Below are positions 36,252 through 47,710 of a stretch of DNA of 64,000 bases, one piece after another. The notes beneath the pieces are model-generated. The model was given only the letters and a program-made list of their open reading frames with translations, was not told the DNA's origin and did no database searches. Position 1 is the stretch's first letter; each line of letters opens with the position of its first letter. Origin of the DNA: Neovahlkampfia damariscottae (Eukaryota > Heterolobosea > Selenaionea > Neovahlkampfiida > Neovahlkampfiidae); the NCBI GenBank assembly GCA_016618085.1, contig JABLTG010000012.1, positions 1 through 64,000 on the forward strand, given 5' to 3'. Position numbers and translations under genes: made by a program.

Positions 36252-38748
36252 TTATTCTTCTTCTTCTTCTTCTTCAGTATCATCTTTTTTTCTTCTTGAA
36301 GATGATCTTGAAATTTGATGATGTGTTTTATTAAAAGTTTTTGTTAAATGTGATTTAACTTTTGATGGCACACCATTAAACTTGTTCTTCAATTTTTCTC
36401 CCATTGATAAAATATCATTCATTGCAACAACATCATCTTTTGAAATATGATACTCATCCATTCTTTCAATTGCAAGATCAACACCTTCTTTCTCTTTCAA
36501 AGGATCAAGTATTTTATTATTCAAAAGTGGCAAATAATTATCTCTAAAATCTTCATTTGTACCAGATGTCAAATTTAAACTTGATTGAAAAATTGAATTC
36601 AATATACCATAATTCTTTCTTTGTGTTGATGATTTACCCAAGAAAGATGGAAATTGTGGATAATAATTATCTTGAGGACCATGTCTCACATATCTACCAG
36701 AAACAAAAGCAGAACTTTGTATAGTTGAATAAAAAGCATGTAAAGTTGATAATGAATAATCTTGTGTTTTCATTATATTAATGGTATCTCCAAATGAAAT
36801 AGATTCTGATGCTTTTACAATCGACTCAATTGGATTTAATTGATTTGATTGGTAGTTCAAATAATTTTGTTGAATCATTAATGGAACTAATTGTGGATCA
36901 TCAAAATATAAACCTATTAACTCTTGATAACTTTTTGGTCTTTCTTGAATATTTAAGAATTTTGTTGTAATTTGAAATATATTATCTGGTGTTGAATCAT
37001 TTGAAATATCATTTGCATCATCAAATGTTATTTTTCTATTCAATTTATTCATCATTTGTAAATGATTTAAAATAAATCTTAAATCTTGATTTGATGATTC
37101 AATTAATTTTCTAATAGCTGCATCTTGAATTGGAATCTTTTCAATTTTACAAATATTAGAAATTCTTTTAAAAATTTGATCAACTGTTGGATTTCGAAAT
37201 TTAACATCAACACAATAATTAATTAATGATTTAAGACTCTTTAAAATTTAAAAAAATCAATTTTTTTATACTTGTTTATATCTATCATTGCAAATACAAA
37301 TGATTGGTATTTTTGATAATTTGATAATTTGAATCAATTCAGTAACACCACCTCTATCACCAGTTGACATTCCATCAACTTCATCCATCTATTTTTTTTT
37401 TTAATAAAATATTCTTACAACTAAACATGTATGTTCATTTTTAATGAATGATTGATTTGTTGTCATCTCTGTAATTTTATTTTGTATTGCTTTTTTGTTT
37501 CTTGCATCACTTGCATTCATTTCAATGACTGTATAACCTAAATTCTTACATATAATTTTTGTTGATGAAGTTTTTCCAATACCAGGTTTACCACTAATTA
37601 TTAATGCCTTTTTCCAAGTTGGTTTTTTAACATTTAGATTCTTTTTGTATTCACTCTTCCAATTCTTCAACCAATCTCCAATTAATTTAATATTTGATGT
37701 ATTTCCTACAATATCTCCAAATGAAGAAGGTGCATATTTATCTGTCCATAATTGTGTATCATTCTTTCCATCATTGTCTCTTTTAACTGGTAATATTTCA
37801 ACTTTTTCTTTTTTTTCTGGTGTTTTGATCTTTTTTTCTGGTGTTTGAATATCCATTGCATCTTCATCTGAATCCATTTCCATTTCCATTTTTACACTTG
37901 AATCTCTAAGTATTTGAAGAAAATCATCTTCAGACAATTGTTTTGTGTTCAATTGTTTTGCTTTTTTCATTTTTGTTTCACCAGGTTCTTCACCAACAAT
38001 GAAAAAATCAACTTTTTTTGACATTGATGTTTTAATAATACCACCATATCTTTTGATTAATTCTTCAATTTCATTTCTTTCTAATGATTCTAAAACACCA
38101 GAAATAATGAATGCTTTTCCAGATAAACATTCATCTTTTGCAATTGGAATTTCTTTTGATCCTGGATTAAGAGCAGTTGGTCTTCTTCCTGATAAAAAAT
38201 TTCTTGTTGCAAGTTTCTATTGACATCAGTGAGTTGATTAATCTTACTTTTTTTTTGGTTGATTCATCTTCTATTGGTTCTTCTTCATTCTCTATTTTTA
38301 ATTTCTTTTCAGGTGTTTTTTTTTCATCTTTTGATTTCTTTTTGATTTCTTTGGTAGGTGTTTTTTCTTTTTTTAATGTTTTTTCTGGAGTTGAATTTTC
38401 ATTTTTCACTTTTTTCGATGTTTTTTCTGGAGTTGAATCTTTTATTGATTTCGGAGTTTTTTCTGATGACTTTGTTTCAACTTTTGGACTCTGAGATTTC
38501 TTTTTTGATTCTTTTGACTTTGAATCCTTTTCTTTTTGTACAATTGTCAAAGTTGATGTTTTCTTCTTTTTTTTGGTTTCCTCTTCATCAATAACTTCAG
38601 TGATTTTACTGAAAAAATAAATATAAATTTTTAAAAACCGTTTTTTTGAAGGAGTTATTGGTTCTTCATCTGTTTCTTGTGGTTCTTTCTTTTTTTTTAT
38701 AAATCCATATCTTTCTAGACCAGATAATTTTCCACTTTTTTTGCTCAT
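36252..38748 (-). CDS. RFC1: Replication factor C large subunit
   Basis: Clamp-loader subunit 1. Start MSKKSGKLSGLERYGFIKKK, behind CCAATCA on the coding strand (38789-38795). A Lys/Glu/Thr-Pro-rich linker (repeated TPEKT, TPEKK) precedes a BRCT domain (GRRPTALNPGSKE, SGKAFIISGVLESL, MSKKVDFFIVGEEPGETKM). The AAA+ module follows: LWTDKYAPSSFGDIVGN, Walker A ISGKPGIGKTSSTKI, EMNASDARNKKAI, DEVDGMSTGDRGG. The C-terminal RFC1 domain ends in an Arg/Ser stretch and seven glutamates. Four or more short introns. Loads PCNA at primer ends during replication. Confidence 0.93.
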
Positions 38749-39059
38749 GAAAAATGGATCAAAGTTACAGAAAAAGGCGCAAATTAGATGATTGGACAAA
38801 ATTTATGAGAACCAAATTACTTTTTTCTTGAAAAACTGAACCTATAAGTTGATCGATTATTGTTGATGGACATCCAATAGTACTGCCACCTTTGAATGAA
38901 GCAATTGAGTGGAATAACAACGTGGAATATCAACATTTGACATAGTATCACTATTGGTGAAGAATAACTTCAGCAAAAGGAAGATGTCAAAAATTTTTTG
39001 ATTAAATTAACCTTTTTTTATGAACATTTTTTTTTTGAAGTTTTAGTTGGTTCTATTGG
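38749..39059. promoter_or_regulatory. Divergent intergenic region with CCAAT elements
   Basis: No coding frame that I trust. TGATTGG at 38789-38795 serves RFC1. ATTGG overlaps the start codon region of the gene to the right (TTCTATTGGATG). The centre (38820-38990) is less A/T-rich than usual intergenic DNA and may be gene remnant, but nothing is recognisable. Confidence 0.4.
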
Positions 39060-40292
39060 ATGAAAAGGTTAACTACAAAATTATCACTGCTTCATTGTAA
39101 AAATTTCACAACCAAAAAAAAAGGTTCACAAATATTACAGAATTTTGTTAAACTCTCAAGAGAAGGAAATGTAAAAGAACTTGAAAAATATGGATTCAAA
39201 ACTGAATCTGGAAAAGCAGGATATTTTAACACAATGATTGATAAAGAAGATGAAGAATTTTTCAATTCTAATTTAAATGAAACTGATACTGATTTATTGA
39301 CCATGGAAAAAATTGATAAAATTTTTGAACAACAAGAAAAAGAGTTTGTAAAACTAACTCCTGATAAAGTTCAAAAAAAATTCCGAGTTCATCAAAATGA
39401 AGATGAAGAGGAAGAGGAAGAAGATGTGTCATCTGTTGAAAAACAAAAACAAATAATGATGGAAAAAGAAATGGAAGAAAATTATGAAAAGAAAACCATG
39501 GAGATTGGTTCAGGTAATTCCATTAATAATTTGAATTTTTGAAAAGATTATTATGCAACTATTAAATTATTTTCTGTTGAATTTGATGTCACTGATGATG
39601 AAATTGTTGAATGGGGTTATGATTTTGTAAAGAGGGAAGATCAAGAAAAATTTGTTTATAAATATAAAGGAAAAGAAAGAGTTTTAGAAAAAATTACACC
39701 TCCAGAGCCTTTACCAAAGCTACCAACGCTCAGTAAGGAAGATACAAAAGAAACGGAAGAAGAAGAAAAAATAACAGTTGATCAAATAGCAAAATTCCAA
39801 GCAGAATACACTGAGAAATACGCTGAAGATCCATTGAATTTAGATGGTGCAACAAATTCAAATATCACTCTAAAATTTGAAGATTCAAATGAACAAGTTG
39901 ATGCTACCAATGAAATCCAAGAAGTTGACACCAGAAGTAAATTTGAAAAAGAAATGGATGAAGCTAAAACGAAATATGGAAAAGATATTTCAAGAGAGAA
40001 ATTAGAAGAAATGGGAAATTATTTTGAGAACAATGAGGATGCAAGAGAAGAAGTTTTGAAAACTGCTTTTGAAAGTCAGAAAGTTGATTTTATTCAAGAA
40101 ATTCTTGGGAATGAATTTTCAAAACAAGATATAGAAAAATTATTGGAGAATGAAGACGATGAAGATCTTGGTGATTCCAGAGCCGCAATGGCATTCAAAA
40201 ATTCAGTAGATAAAGTATCGCAAGAATTTTTGGAAATTCTTAGTGATATGAAAGAAAATGAGGTAGAAGAGGAAAAAGACCAAAATAAATAA
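39060..40292 (+). CDS. Acidic protein of unknown function with possible mitochondrial presequence
   Basis: Two exons joined across a 33-nt intron (about 39514-39546) that carries an in-frame stop. The N-terminus MKRLTTKLSLLHCKNFTTKK is basic, Ser/Thr-rich and lacks acids, like a mitochondrial targeting peptide. The rest is very acidic, with EDEEEEEEDVSSVEKQ and predicted helices; no domain is recognised. The context gives no clue beyond the 28-bp gap to HEN1 downstream on the same strand. Confidence 0.65.
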
Positions 40293-40320
40293 TTTTAATT
40301 TTGTCCAATCATTTGAAGAA
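40293..40320 (+). promoter_or_regulatory. Minimal 28-bp promoter interval of HEN1
   Basis: Only 28 bases lie between the upstream gene's stop and the HEN1 start codon, and they contain GTCCAATCA (CCAATCA at 40305-40311). This is a good example of how short the regulatory space is and that the motif is retained even here. Confidence 0.65.
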
Positions 40321-41110
40321 ATGATCTCTTTCGAACCTCCACTTTATGTGCAAAGAAAAATGTATATCGCTAAAACTCTAAGAAAATTGAATGAAAAATG
40401 GAAAATACAGAAAATATTGGACGTTGGTTGTGGAGAAGGACGTTTATTAGACTATTTGAAAGAAGATAAATATTCACACTTGGATGGAGTGGATATTTCC
40501 GAATTAATTCTATCAACAGCAATGGAGAATTGTAAACCAACAGGTAATTTTAATGAACATTAAAAAAAAATAGTTTTTCATTTCCTGATGCCTTCAAAAA
40601 TACCACAAACTATACGATTGTTATCAGGTGATATTCTTAATGAAAAAAATAAATTTGAGGGTTATGATTGTATAATAGCCACAGAAGTAATTGAACATTT
40701 ACAAGAAAAAGATGTTCCTTTGTTTAAGTATTTAAATATTTTATTTATTGTTTAAAAGAGAAATTTTGTTTGAAAAGATATCACCAAAATACATTATTAT
40801 TACAACACCAAACAGAGAATTCAACAAATGGTTTGGTGAAGAGCATAAAAAAAGAGATGTTGATCATAAATTTGAATGGAATCGAAAGGAATTCGAACAT
40901 TTTATTGATTCAATAGATTCAAAGCTCTACAAATTAATTGAACACACTGGGGTTGGAGTGAATCAAAAATCAAAAAAGGAGGAATTGATTTATGGGTATG
41001 CAACACAAATTGCTGTGTTTGAAAAAATTCAATTCGAAAAACAAAACAAGAATCCTGTTTTGACATCAAATGTCAAAATATTTTGTGAGATCAAATACCC
41101 TACAAAATGA
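40321..41110 (+). CDS. HEN1: Small-RNA 2'-O-methyltransferase HEN1
   Basis: Start MISFEPPLYVQRKMYIAK carries the family's F-x-P-P-L-Y-x-Q-R mark. SAM-binding ILDVGCGEGRLLDYLK and LDGVDISELIL follow; the metal-binding EVIEHL (E-x2-E-H) and the later histidine in DVDHKFEWNRKEF are intact, as is ITTPNREFNKWF. Two short introns (near 40543-40572 and 40726-40755). HEN1 methylates the 3' end of Argonaute-loaded small RNAs, so this organism likely has an RNAi or piRNA-like pathway. It has only the catalytic domain, like animal HENMT1, not the plant RNA-binding N-terminus. Confidence 0.93.
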
Positions 41111-41113
41111 ATT

Positions 41114-43678
41114 TTATTTTTTGTCTCTTGGTTCCACTTGTAGTGACATTTGATACATTTCATTCATTGTTGGAAATTTTGACTCAAGCAATGAATTCAA
41201 CAATCCTTTGGAAATTTAAATTTGATTGGATAAAATTATTACCTTGTGCTTGGTCATTTGGTTGAATATCCATGAATGACTTATTTTGATATTTGATAAT
41301 TTTTTTAATGACATTTGACATCATTCTTTTTTTTGTCCAATTTATCAATGGTTTCTGTGTTTCTGAATGAAGAAGAATATCTTTATTACCATCTTCAATG
41401 AATGTCAAATCTGTCAAATAAATACCACTGAAAAATAAATTGTATGAAGACTTACAGATATGGTACTAATGGTGGTTTTGTTTTTTCCAGTTGTTCTCTA
41501 TAAGCACTATATGAATTTTTTGGATCCATGACATCGAACATCTGCTCAAATTCTTTGATTAATTTTGAATCTAATCCGTGAAATGTTTTTTTCAATCTAA
41601 AAATAGATGCAACCTTTAAACCAGATGCAACTGCTAAAAATGAATCAAAATTCTTTAAATTGTAAAGATGAATCGCGATTTGATAACCTCTTTGTAATTT
41701 TGATCTTCTCTTTTTTAAATTTTGTTCTTCTAAAATGTATGATGAAATCCATGATGATAATTGGTTAAAGTGAAATGAACTTTTTTGGACATTTGAAGTC
41801 TCTTTTGATATCTTTGTCCAAGCAGTTCCCAACAATTCATTTGGTTTAATTTGAGTAAAAATAGAATACTCCAATAAAGTCAATTGTTTTGCTAATTCTA
41901 ATTCATCTAAATCATCCAATTTAAAATTTTGTAAATATTTTTGATTATTTGATGATGATATTTTGGAATCAAAAAAACCTTTATGATGAAAAGATTCAAG
42001 ACCTATAACTTTTCTCATATTAGCTGCCAAATTTCCATCTTCTTTTGATAAAACTTCATCAATAAAGGAAGACATTGTTGAAATCATATTTGGATTCCAA
42101 TCATAAAAATATTGCATTACCCATTTATGTAGAATGGATTTCGTTTTATTTTTTATTCTATTTGATTCTAAAATCCATTCTTCTTCTGTTAAATCTTCAA
42201 AAGGTGATTCTTGTGGTGTATTCAATCTTTCCATCAATTTTTTTAACACAACTTCAGAAGTTGTAAATGAAGAATGAGTTAAGAAAAATGTCTCAAAAAA
42301 TGTTTGATCAAACTTATTTCCAGTTAAAATTTCAATCAATTTTGTCAATGTTGCTGATTTTATTTCTTCATTTTCTTTAAATTCAATATTATCTTTCTCT
42401 TTAATAGTCACCCAAAAATGATCTTCATTAAGTGTATTACCATATACTTCCAAGAAATCTGCATTGTCACTCATATCTACAATATCTATTTTTACATTTT
42501 CGATAATTTCATCTTCTTCATTATCATCATCACCAAAATCATCATTTTCATCTTTGAAGATTTTATCAATTACATTCATGACTAATGGTTTTTCTTCAAA
42601 ATTTGAATTGACAAAACTTTTTGAAACTGATTTAAAAAACTGTTCAACACAAACAGTACATAAATAATATTCATCATCTTTAAAAGTTTGATCTTCTAAA
42701 AATACTCCTGCTTTTTGCATGTATCTAGCAAATAATAGAGCACTTGATCTTGAAATTTTGTATGTTGATTCAATCCAATCGATCACAACAGATCCTAAAA
42801 TCAAGTTAGAATTTTTTTTAAATCAACCAATCACAGAATCAATGTGTGTACGCTTTCCAACAACTCTATCTTTTTTGTCAAATCCATTTGAAGGGTCATT
42901 AACTTTTTCATAAAAATCTTCAATTGTTTCAATTGCATGCATATAAATTTGTATTTGACTAACTTCAACATATTTTTGAGTTACTTTTACAATGAAATCA
43001 TCATCAATCTGTTCATTGAATCTAAAAAATAAATATTTATCTTCAAAAGGTTTCTTCCCATCTGGAAGAGATACTATTACACCTTCAAAATATTTAATAG
43101 TTTTTCTTTTACCTAATTCAACTAAAACTTGAAAAATGAGAACACATTTTTCTCTTGTCAATAAAGCTATTGAATCCTTCTTTCGGTTTATTTCTAAAAC
43201 TCCATCAATTGCTTGTTGTGCTGAATATTTTCAGTTTATTTTTTTTTTTTACCAATAAAACATTGTTTGTAGATTGAGAACTTATGGGTTCGGTTTTTAA
43301 TCAAAGGTTTAACTTTAAATGTTTCTAAAACAACACTCATTACTTCTGTAAACTTTTTTTGAGCAAAACCTAAAAGTTTTAATTGACAATTTTAAAAGAA
43401 CCTTCAAGGTATTCAATTTGTTGAGAGATTTTTGTATTTTTGAAGTATTTTCGATTTGAACCTAATGTTTTTGTGAGATAACTTCCCTTTGGTTCTGTAT
43501 CATCATCTTCATCATCAAAGTTTTCCTCTCCCAAATTTTTTAATTTTTCATGAAGAGCTAAATCTGCAGGTGATGTTGTAGTTGACGTTTTGAATGATTT
43601 TCTCATTTCCTTTTTTAAGTTGGTCATACTCAGATTCTTGGTAAAGACAGCACTTATACTTTTGCGTCTGTTGCTCAT
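41114..43678 (-). CDS. Ras guanine-nucleotide exchange factor with DEP domains
   Basis: Order: basic Ser-rich start (MSNRRKSISAVFTKNLSMTN), a segment resembling a DEP domain (AQQAIDGVLEINRKKDSIALL), a clearer DEP (SVVIDWIESTYKISRSSALL ... FKDDEYYLCTV), RasGEF-N (EEIKSATLTKLIEILTGNKF ... FFLTHSSFTTSEVVLKKL), and the catalytic RasGEF/CDC25 domain (AKQLTLLEYSIFTQIKPNEL ... LYNLKNFDSFLAVASGL ... PPLVPYLGIYLTDLTFIE). It exchanges GDP for GTP on a Ras-type GTPase; DEP domains usually bring such proteins to membranes. Five or so short introns. The stop is 3 bp from the HEN1 stop. Confidence 0.9.
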
Positions 43679-43879
43679 TTTTTACCCGTTTTTTATCAAC
43701 CAATAGAATTAGTCCATTGTCAATCATCCTTTTTAAGATATGCAATCATTGTAGAATGTAGAATTTTTTGAATGTTTATCTCAACCACTGACTTTTATCT
43801 TGATGTCAATTTTTATTAACACAGAGAGCAATTTGATTGGTCCTTACGATTGATCCAACAAAAACTTTCAAAAAAAACA

Positions 43880-44962
43880 ATGAACCACCAAATGACTGGC
43901 ACTATCGTTTCAAATGGTTCGCTCAAACCCAAAGAAGAGAAAACAGAACAAAGTATGGTCAAAATTTTGCCAAATACCAACTTTTCTCTTTTGCCGCCAA
44001 AAATCGAACCAATTCTTTCCAAACCAAACACTAAAGGTAATATAAAAAGAGAGTCAAGAGGTAATTTACCAAAGAGTGCAATAGAAATTTTCAAAAAATG
44101 GTTGTTTGCACACTTCAATCATCCTTATCCAAGTGGTACGTCATTTTCGTTTTTTTTTTGAAATTTTTTAGACACTGAAAAGGAAGAACTTATGAAAGAA
44201 ACAAACTTGTCTCTAACTCAAGTAAATAACTGGTTTATAAATGGTAAATTTTAATTTTTTCATTTTAATTGAAATAGCTCGAAGAAGGTAAGAACAATAA
44301 TTGAAAATTGATTTAAATTTAGAATTTGGAAACCTGCAATGGAACATGAACCATCACCAAGAAGTTCAAAAACTATTCATAGTCAAAGATATCAACCAAT
44401 TCGAAAAAGAAAAACAAGAGGAATCAATTATGATGAAGAAGAAGATTTTGAAATATCATCCAAGAGACAAAGACAACAACCAAAAAGAGAATGTCAAATT
44501 CAAAAAAAAGAAAGTCTCAGTGAAGAAGAAGAAGAATTAATTTTAAATTTTGTCCGTACTGTAAATAATGAAAGTGTCAAAACTGATCAACAAATAAATG
44601 AAGAAATTCAACAAAATTTTACAAAATATCTTCATTTACAAAAAGAAAATGATTGTTTAAAGAAAGAATTATTAAATTTAAAATCATCTTATCAAAATTT
44701 ACTTTTTGATTTCACAACAAGAAATAATTTGTTAAATGAAAAATTAAAAAATTTAGAAGTAATTCAAGAATATTTAGATCAAAAAAAAATTGAAATGGAT
44801 CTTCAAAATGATCAAAATGTCAAAGAAATTCAAATTAAACATTCAAATGACATGTCAACTGTTATTCAACAAATTCAAGAAGAAAATGAATCAAAGAATG
44901 TTGTATCTCCAATTTTAAAAGAAGGAGAAAATGAAACAACAAAAATACCAGAGGAATTGTAA
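43880..44962 (+). CDS. TALE-class homeobox transcription factor 2, with long C-terminal coiled coil
   Basis: Start MNHQMTGTIVSNGSLKPKEE behind ATTGGTCC (about 43839). TALE homeodomain: [58 protein letters not shown]. Three introns lie inside it: one in the loop extension (about 44137-44173) at the same place as in the first TALE gene, and two that flank a 10-nt exon (44278-44287) encoding most of A-R-R-R. The remaining ~200 residues are a Lys/Gln/Glu coiled coil, unlike the Gln-rich tail of the paralogue, so it may dimerise. Nuclear DNA-binding role is expected. Confidence 0.9.
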
Positions 44963-45078
44963 ATAAAAAAATTTTTCTTCGCTTTCCAAATGTAACCTTC
45001 TAAATGTTTTTCATTGGTTCGTTGTTCTTTTTCTCCGCAATTGAGAAAACATCAAACATTTCACAAACCAGAAACACA

Positions 45079-46134
45079 ATGAATATCGATGATTATTCAA
45101 CATTTCAAAAAATAATATTATTTACAGACATAGGTTGTTGCTCAATTTTTTTAATTTTAAGTTTAATCGCATTTTTAAGTTTATCTTTAAGATTTGCAAG
45201 GTCCATTAAAAAATTAACATGTTTTTCATCAATTTTTAATTTTCATTCAATTATATTTATCTCAATGACAATATATGCATTATTACCAACTATTATAACA
45301 ACTATAACATTGATACCAATTCAAGACGATGTATTTTTGATATATGTAACAAAAGCTGTTTATTCAATCGCTTATTTAAAATTCTTGTTGATGTCAATTA
45401 TGTTAATCTCAATGATTTATCTATGGTAAAAAGAAATCTTATTTTAACACTAAATCTAAAAAGGTATGAATTTATTTTGTTTAATACTCTTTATCAGGAT
45501 AAGGTTTTATCAAAATTCAAGTCGATGCTTATTTCTTTTTTGGCCAATTTTCATTTTTTTTATTGTTGTTTCAATTTTGAAAATTTCAACTTTGTGGATA
45601 TTACCAGAATTTTATAAAGAAAATGAAACATTTTACAAGTTAGTAGATGATTATATTTTATTGGCGGGGTCAGTTTTAGATGTTTGTTTAATTACAATCT
45701 TCTTCTTCTTTCTTGGAAGTTTATTGGTTCTAATTTGGCAAAGGGATTCCTCAATTACATCATTGGAATCAGAAATAAGTGATGAACAGATTATAAACTT
45801 AATAGATGCACCACCGATATTACCCCGAAAATTTTTCATTTGTTCAATTATTTTGATTGTAAATTCAATTCTAATGATTTTACAAAGATTTGGAACTATT
45901 ATTTATTTTATCATTATGATCATATCAACTAGGAACGAATTTGATCTTAAGAATATGTTTGTCTTTATTTTGATGATATCTAAGTATTTTGTTGATTTCG
46001 TTTTTTGTGCGATCATTTTGATTTTCCATTTTGAAAAGACAGATTTGGAGACAATATCATCTGTTCATTTGACAGATCAAGATTTTGAAAATCAACATAC
46101 AATGGTAGGGTATGATGATATTCAAGGAGAATAA
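45079..46134 (+). CDS. Seven-transmembrane protein, family uncertain
   Basis: Start MNIDDYSTFQKIILFTDIGC, chosen because the upstream in-frame ATG (45004) lies before the ATTGGTT element at 45011-45017. Seven hydrophobic helices: IGCCSIFLILSLIAFLSL, FISMTIYALLPTIITTITL, LKFLLMSIMLISMIYL, LFLFWPIFIFFIVVSI, LDVCLITIFFFFLGSLLVLI, FICSIILIVNSILMIL and FVDFVFCAIILIFHF. A long cytosolic loop follows TM5 (QRDSSITSLESEIS) and the C-tail is acidic. It could be TOM1/THH1- or GPR137-like, but no diagnostic motif is seen. A 72-nt GT-AG segment (45426-45497) can also be read as two back-to-back introns of 38 and 34 nt. Confidence 0.65.
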
Positions 46135-46760
46135 AGAATTTTGTGATTTATATATACATCTAAAAACCCACCAATAATAATTTTTCCGATTGACTCGACC
46201 AATCAATAATCATGATTAACAAAATAATAGTTGTGTTGTGAGTAGAAAATGGTTTGACGGAACTTTTTTTTCAATAAAATCAATCTCACACCCCTCCTCA
46301 GCACCAATTTTCCCTCACCACAAGAAAAAAACAATTTTCCGACCAAAAAGCCCCAAACTTTCACAGCCACATTTCGCTCACCATCAAGTCCTTCAACACC
46401 ATTTTTTATCACATTTTTTTTCATATTTTCCGTTAGCATTTTAATCCTTGAAGACAATTACTCATTATTATTGGACCATTTTATTATTTAGACAATTGGG
46501 TTCTAATGATAACGAAAAATACCAGTAAAACTCATTTGATTGGTCCAATTTTATGGACCAAAAGAGATAAATCCGAAGTTTATTCACCTAATACAAAAAT
46601 ACTCGGGAAGACAGGACTTAACACCAATCAAATTATTTTTATCAGATTTTTTTCGTCTTTAATGACGAAAATACACCAATCAAATTATAAGAAAAAAAAA
46701 ATGTTGTAATTGGGTTCAATGCTAACGGAAAAGACGAGGAATGAAATATATTAAAAATAA
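46135..46760. other. Gene-free block with repeats, hairpins and several CCAAT boxes
   Basis: No gene. It contains at least five CCAAT cores (for example 46199, 46545, 46624 and 46675), a direct repeat ACACCAATCAAATTAT (about 46621 and 46673), an inverted repeat AATGCTAACGGAAAA (complement near 46427-46441; forward near 46721-46735), a perfect hairpin TGGTCCA-6-TGGACCA (46541-46560) and another TTTTCGTC-6-GACGAAAA (46650-46671). The left third is unusually C-rich on the + strand. The structure suggests an old non-autonomous mobile element or a cluster of promoter debris; no terminal repeats can be fixed with confidence. Confidence 0.45.
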
Positions 46761-46781
46761 AAAATGTATAGTAATAATATA

Positions 46782-47500
46782 TATGGAATTTTCAAGTAAA
46801 GAAGAAATATATTTAGAAGAACAAATTGAAAGGTTGAAAATGGATTTAAATGAAATAAATCAGAAAAATTTAGTCCTAATGAATGTTTTGAAGCATATGT
46901 AAAAGATGAATATGAAAAAAACAGTAATCATAAAAGACAATTACAAAAAGCAGTTATATTATATCTTTCAAATAAGATTCATAATATTAGAGATTATGAC
47001 GTTTATTTTAATCTACAAGAATATAATAAATTAACTAAAGTTGAGCAAGATTTTCAAAATTATGTATTGAAACAATACGTTAGAGATGATGAAAAGCAAA
47101 AAATTATTGATAAAATTGTGCTAAATGATTTAATAAATAGTGATATCGAAATTGATGAAGAAGAAGATGATGAAGAATTTTAATTAAATATGGTGTGATT
47201 ATAAATTATTTTTATATATTATAAATATATAGTAAAATGGAAAATACAAATGACAGTGAAAAAATTACATTAAATGCAAACCCAATAGTAATGACTTAAA
47301 ATTTAAATTGTAATGATGAGCAAATTGGACCATCTGTAAGTGTATATTTTGACAAAAAAAGATGAAAAATTAGATGATAAAGAAACTGAAAATTATTACA
47401 ATGAGAGTACTATCTAAAGAAAATCAAAATAAACCAATAAACATACCAAAGAAAAAGATGACAGAAGATATGAAAGAATATTTAAAAAATATAAGGAAGA
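46782..47500 (+). pseudogene. Unrecognised gene remnants after paired TATATA-rich leaders
   Basis: Two open stretches, one from 46782 to about 47182 and one from about 47237, each follow an ATATATA-rich leader rather than a CCAATCA box. The first encodes acidic, charged peptide (YVLKQYVRDDEKQKIID ... EEEDDEEF) and is not open throughout; the second decays quickly. No family is recognised. The different leader type and the lack of CCAAT boxes set this block apart from the surrounding genes and could mean a foreign or mobile origin. That origin is speculation. Both pieces look broken. Confidence 0.3.
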
Positions 47501-47710
47501 TAACAAAGACAGATTGAAGGAAAAGAATAGACAAAAACATGTTTGAAGAACCAATCAAAAATGAAAAAAAATTTGGGTCTCAGTAGTTTATGTACTGAAG
47601 TGTTGAAATATCTTGAAATTGAATTCCTTTTTTTGGAAAATCAGGAACAACTCTGATGTGTTAAATGATTGGTGGAATAAAAATTAACAAATGAAAATCT
47701 TAATTGAAAC

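Noticed and set aside
45004-45078. Upstream in-frame ATG of the seven-TM gene
   Set aside because: It lies before the ATTGGTT promoter element, so it is probably not transcribed.
47237-47420. Alternative genetic code (TAA/TAG as Gln) because the open stretch continues past stops
   Set aside because: All well-identified genes use TAA, TAG and TGA as stops, and this stretch also contains TGA; it is simply decayed.
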